NCBI GenBank assembly: GCA_003132865.1
Contig: PKYZ01000835.1
Location: forward strand, 1 to 17,085
DNA length: 17,085 bases
Source of the DNA: Bryobacterales bacterium
GTDB taxonomy: Bacteria > Acidobacteriota > Terriglobia > Bryobacterales > Bryobacteraceae
Reading direction: 5' to 3'
Part shown: one piece after another, positions 14,454 through 17,085 of the stretch
How positions within the stretch are numbered: the stretch's first letter is position 1
Layout of the letters: the number at the start of each line of letters is the position of its first letter
Made by a program: the position numbers and the translations under genes
Notes under the pieces: generated by a model
What the model saw: the letters and a program-made list of their open reading frames with translations, nothing else
The model's database searches: none
Told to the model about the DNA's origin: nothing

Positions 14454-15721
14454 GACGCACGATTGCGATTCTGATGTTGATTGCGGGCGGCTTTGTGGGC
14501 GGCTACGGATATGGCCGTTGGTATCGAAAGCCGCAGGCCGCCAAGAGTGCGCGCAAGATTCTGTATTACGTGGATGCCATGCACCCCTGGTACAAGTCCG
14601 ACAAGCCCGGCATCGCGCCCGATTGCGGCATGAAGCTGGTGCCGGTGTATGAGGGCGAGCAAGCGGGCGCCGCGGCGGCGAGGAGCTTGCCGGCCGGCGC
14701 CGTGCAGATGACGCCGGAGAAGCAGCAATTGATCGGCGTGGAGTACGGCGCCGCCGAATACAGGGATGCGGCGCAGACGATTCGCGCCTCGGCCAGGGTG
14801 ACGCTCGACGAGACCCGCATCGCCAAGGTGCAGCCCAAGCTCGAAGGCTGGATCGGACGGGTCTTCGTGGATTTCACTGGCAAGTATGTGAATAAAGGCC
14901 AGCCGCTACTTACCTTCTATAGCCCGGAGGCGCTGGCCACGCAGCAGGAGTATTTGCTGGCGCTGAAGGCGCAGCAAGCGATACACGACAATCCCATGCA
15001 CGAAATGACGGCGAGCACGGAAAACCTGTTGACGGCGGCGCGGCGCAGGCTGGAGCTGTGGGATATCAGCGACGCGCAGATCGAAACGATTCGCAAATCC
15101 GGAGAACCGCTGAAGGATTTGACGCTGTACTCGCCGATCAGCGGCTTCGTCACGGAGCGCAACGCGTTTCCGCAACAACACATCACGCCGGACACGATGC
15201 TGTACACGGTGGCGGACCTGGCGACGGTCTGGGTGATTGCGGATGTGTTCGAGTACGAGGCCGCGAACGTGCGCGTGGGTCAATCCGCCAGCATGACTCT
15301 GACTTATCTGGCGGGCAAGAGCTTTCACGGGCGCGTGAGTTACATCCTGCCGCAGGTGGACCCCACCACGCGCACGCTGAAGGTGCGGATTCAGCTCAAT
15401 AATCCCGGCTACGCGCTCAAGCCGGATATGTATGGCGAGGTCGAATTGCACGGCAGCGCCCGGCATATGATGACGGTGCCGCAGACGGCGGTGATGAATT
15501 CCGGGGAGCGGCAGGCGGTGTTCATCGATCGGGGCAACGGGTACTTCGAACCGCGTCCGGTGACGATTGGCCAGCAGATGGACGGCCGGACCGAGATTCT
15601 GAGCGGCCTGGCGGCGGGCGAGCGCATCGTGACTTCGGGAAATTTTCTGATCGATTCGGAGAGTCGGATGCAGGCGGCGGGTGGCGCACAAGGAGCGGGG
15701 CATGATCAATCACATCATTGA
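14450..15721 (+). CDS. cusB: RND efflux periplasmic adaptor with heavy-metal-binding domain, CusB-like
   Basis: 423-residue membrane-fusion protein linking the RND pump to the outer-membrane channel. The ATG overlaps the channel stop (ATGA). Seen: N-terminal anchor or signal IAILMLIAGGFVGGYGYG; a heavy-metal-binding domain at 39-67, YYVDAMHPWYKSDKPGIAPD then CGMKLVP, with Met44, His45, Cys59 and Met61 as likely ligands; barrel-sandwich hybrid LEGWIGRVFVDFTGKYVNKG; alpha-hairpin EALATQQEYLLALKAQQA; second lipoyl half LYSPISGFVTERNAFPQQHI; beta-barrel WVIADVFEYEAANVRVGQSA; membrane-proximal VPQTAVMNSGERQAVFIDRG and GLAAGERIVTSGNFLIDSES. The tail GHDQSHH is His-rich. Family is certain; Cu/Ag specificity rests on the MHP...CGM domain and the partner pump, so Zn/Co/Ni remains possible. 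Confidence 0.92.
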   Translation: MRRTIAILMLIAGGFVGGYGYGRWYRKPQAAKSARKILYYVDAMHPWYKSDKPGIAPDCGMKLVPVYEGEQAGAAAARSLPAGAVQMTPEKQQLIGVEYGAAEYRDAAQTIRASARVTLDETRIAKVQPKLEGWIGRVFVDFTGKYVNKGQPLLTFYSPEALATQQEYLLALKAQQAIHDNPMHEMTASTENLLTAARRRLELWDISDAQIETIRKSGEPLKDLTLYSPISGFVTERNAFPQQHITPDTMLYTVADLATVWVIADVFEYEAANVRVGQSASMTLTYLAGKSFHGRVSYILPQVDPTTRTLKVRIQLNNPGYALKPDMYGEVELHGSARHMMTVPQTAVMNSGERQAVFIDRGNGYFEPRPVTIGQQMDGRTEILSGLAAGERIVTSGNFLIDSESRMQAAGGAQGAGHDQSHH

Positions 15722-17085
15722 GTTCTCCGCGCGCAACCGCTTCATCGTATTTCTGTTCGTGGCCGCGGCGGTGGTGGGCGGCTGGTGGTCGCTCGAGCGC
15801 ATCCCGCTGGACGCCATCCCGGACTTGAGCGACACACAGGTGATCGTCTACTCGCGCTGGGACCGCAGCCCGGACATCATGGAGGATCAGGTCACTTACC
15901 CGATCGTGAGCGCCATGTTGGGCGCGCCCAAGGTGAAGGACGTGCGCGGCTTCTCCGACTTCGGCTATTCGTACGTCTACATCATCTTCGACGAAGGCAC
16001 GGACATTTATTGGGCGCGCTCGCGGACGCTCGAATACCTGTCGAAGATCCTGCCGCGCCTGCCGCAAGGCGTGAATACCGAAATGGGACCGGACGCCACG
16101 GGGGTCGGCTGGGTTTACCAATATGCGCTGGTGGATACTACCGGCAAGCGCAACTTGGCGGAGTTGCGCTCGCTGCAGGATTGGTATCTACGGTATTATC
16201 TGCAAGCCGTGCCGGGCGTGGCGGAGGTCGCGCCGCTGGGCGGCTTCGTGCGGCAGTATCAGGTGAATGTCGATCCCACCCGCTTGCAGGCTTACAACAT
16301 CCCGATAGGTAAGGTGGTCTCGGCGGTGCGCGAAGGCAACAACGACGTGGGCGGACGGCTGGTGGAATTCACCGGGCGCGAGTACATGGTGCGCGGCCGC
16401 GGCTACGCGAAATCCACCGCGGACCTGGAGAACGTGGTGCTCGCCAACAGTCCATCGGGCGTGCCGGTGACGGTGCGCGATATTGGCAACGTGACGCTGG
16501 GCCCCGACCTGCGGCGCGGCGTTTCGGATTTGGACGGCTGGGGCGAAGTGGTCTCCGGCATCATCGTGATGCGGCAGGGCGAGAACGCTCTGCGCGTGAT
16601 CGATCGCGTGAAAGCCAAGATCAAGGAGATCGAGCCGGGATTGGCGCCGGGTGTAAAACTCGTAACCGCTTACGACCGCTCGGAGCTGATCCTGGCATCC
16701 ATCGATAACCTGAAGCGCACGCTGATCGAGGAACTGGCGGTGGTTGCGCTGATTATTCTGATCTTCCTCTGGCACGTGCCCAGCGCCGCGATTCCGATTA
16801 TCACCATTCCGGTCGCGGTGATGATTTCGTTCATTCCGATGCGCATGATGGGTATGACCGCCAACATCATGTCTCTCGGCGGCATCGCGATCGCCATCGG
16901 CGCCATGGTGGACGCGGCCATCGTGGTGGTGGAGCAGACGCACAAGAAGCTCGAAGAATGGCAGCGCACGGGCCGCAAAGAGGATTACCACACGGTAGTC
17001 GTGAACGCGGTGAAGGAAGTCGGCGGCCCCAGTTTCTTCGCGCTGCTGGTGATTGCGGTTTCGTTCCTGCCGGTGCTGACGCTGG
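15702..17085 (+). CDS. cusA: Heavy-metal efflux RND pump, CusA/CzcA family, partial
   Basis: Proton-driven inner-membrane pump of the tripartite metal exporter; 461 codons are present and the rest lies beyond the window (family about 1,040 aa). ATG 15702 follows AAGGAG and overlaps the adaptor gene by 20 nt. Seen: first transmembrane helix FIVFLFVAAAVVGGWWSLER; the metal-RND hallmark DAIPDLSDTQVIVYSRWDRS; porter domain with GFSDFGYSYVYIIFDEGTDI, GVGWVYQYALVD, LQDWYLRYYLQAVPGVAEVA and GNNDVGGRLVEFTGREYMVR; then helices LAVVALIILIFLW and IPIITIPVAVMISFIP, and the proton-relay motif GAMVDAAIVVVEQTHKK with Asp404, equivalent to CusA Asp405. The WHVPSAAI segment and PDLSDTQV favour the monovalent Cu/Ag (CusA) group over CzcA, but the methionine ligands that would settle this lie in the missing half. 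Confidence 0.93.
   Translation, partial: MINHIIEFSARNRFIVFLFVAAAVVGGWWSLERIPLDAIPDLSDTQVIVYSRWDRSPDIMEDQVTYPIVSAMLGAPKVKDVRGFSDFGYSYVYIIFDEGTDIYWARSRTLEYLSKILPRLPQGVNTEMGPDATGVGWVYQYALVDTTGKRNLAELRSLQDWYLRYYLQAVPGVAEVAPLGGFVRQYQVNVDPTRLQAYNIPIGKVVSAVREGNNDVGGRLVEFTGREYMVRGRGYAKSTADLENVVLANSPSGVPVTVRDIGNVTLGPDLRRGVSDLDGWGEVVSGIIVMRQGENALRVIDRVKAKIKEIEPGLAPGVKLVTAYDRSELILASIDNLKRTLIEELAVVALIILIFLWHVPSAAIPIITIPVAVMISFIPMRMMGMTANIMSLGGIAIAIGAMVDAAIVVVEQTHKKLEEWQRTGRKEDYHTVVVNAVKEVGGPSFFALLVIAVSFLPVLTL

Noticed and set aside
13455..15709. Minus-strand open frames (302 and 267 codons) opposite the channel and adaptor genes
   Set aside because: Antisense shadows; His/Arg/Leu-rich and without domains, opposite clear family members.
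1..17085. tRNA, rRNA genes and CRISPR arrays
   Set aside because: I saw no cloverleaf-like or rRNA-like stretches and no regularly spaced direct repeats in the sequence.

Overview
The window is about 17 kb of GC-rich bacterial DNA. It most likely comes from an acidobacterium of the Bryobacterales/Solibacter type. The main reasons are a very large TonB-dependent receptor of the Oar-like class (N-terminal carboxypeptidase-regulatory-like domain, then plug and barrel), an ABC-2 permease of a type I associate with that phylum, and GC-rich hairpin repeats scattered between genes. This placement is inference, because no rRNA or other phylogenetic marker is present.

Layout. (1) 1-2227, minus strand: an ABC exporter pair, with the ATPase upstream and the large permease downstream. 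They overlap by 4 nt and the permease runs off the left edge. (2) 2325-2897, minus: a ParD/ParE-type toxin-antitoxin pair that looks damaged. The antitoxin lacks its N-terminal DNA-binding part and the toxin has a 1-nt frameshift. (3) 2898-3629: a gap of about 730 bp with small hairpins and no convincing gene. (4) 3630-5051, minus: pyruvate kinase. (5) 5170-7298, minus: a LacI-family repressor translationally coupled to an exported protein with nine TPRs. (6) 7481-10837, minus: the TonB-dependent receptor. Its promoter carries a near-perfect LacI-family operator, so the neighbouring repressor is its probable regulator. (7) About 10935-12673: an IS110-family element whose transposase has two frameshifts, with a strong long-stem hairpin upstream of the transposase (a candidate bridge RNA) and several repeats at its edges. 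(8) 12773-17085, plus strand: a heavy-metal efflux operon. It starts with a small Cys/His-rich exported protein, followed by a CusC/TolC-like outer-membrane channel, a CusB-like adaptor with a heavy-metal-binding domain, and a CusA-like RND pump cut by the right edge.

How the parts work together. The last four genes form one transcription unit with coupled or overlapping starts. They should build a tripartite pump for Cu(I)/Ag(I) or similar metals, with the leading small protein as a possible periplasmic metal-binding accessory. The LacI, TPR and TonB-receptor genes look like a nutrient-uptake locus, probably for carbohydrate, with local repression. The ABC pair and pyruvate kinase are unrelated neighbours.

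Caution. At least five genes carry single-base shifts, most of them apparent one-base insertions and two of these in short homopolymers (C5, T4). Since one lies inside an otherwise intact operon, consensus errors are as likely as real decay. The most unusual items are the unnamed Cys/His-rich leader protein, the structured RNA candidate of the IS110 element, the LacI operator and the 30-bp dispersed hairpin repeat.
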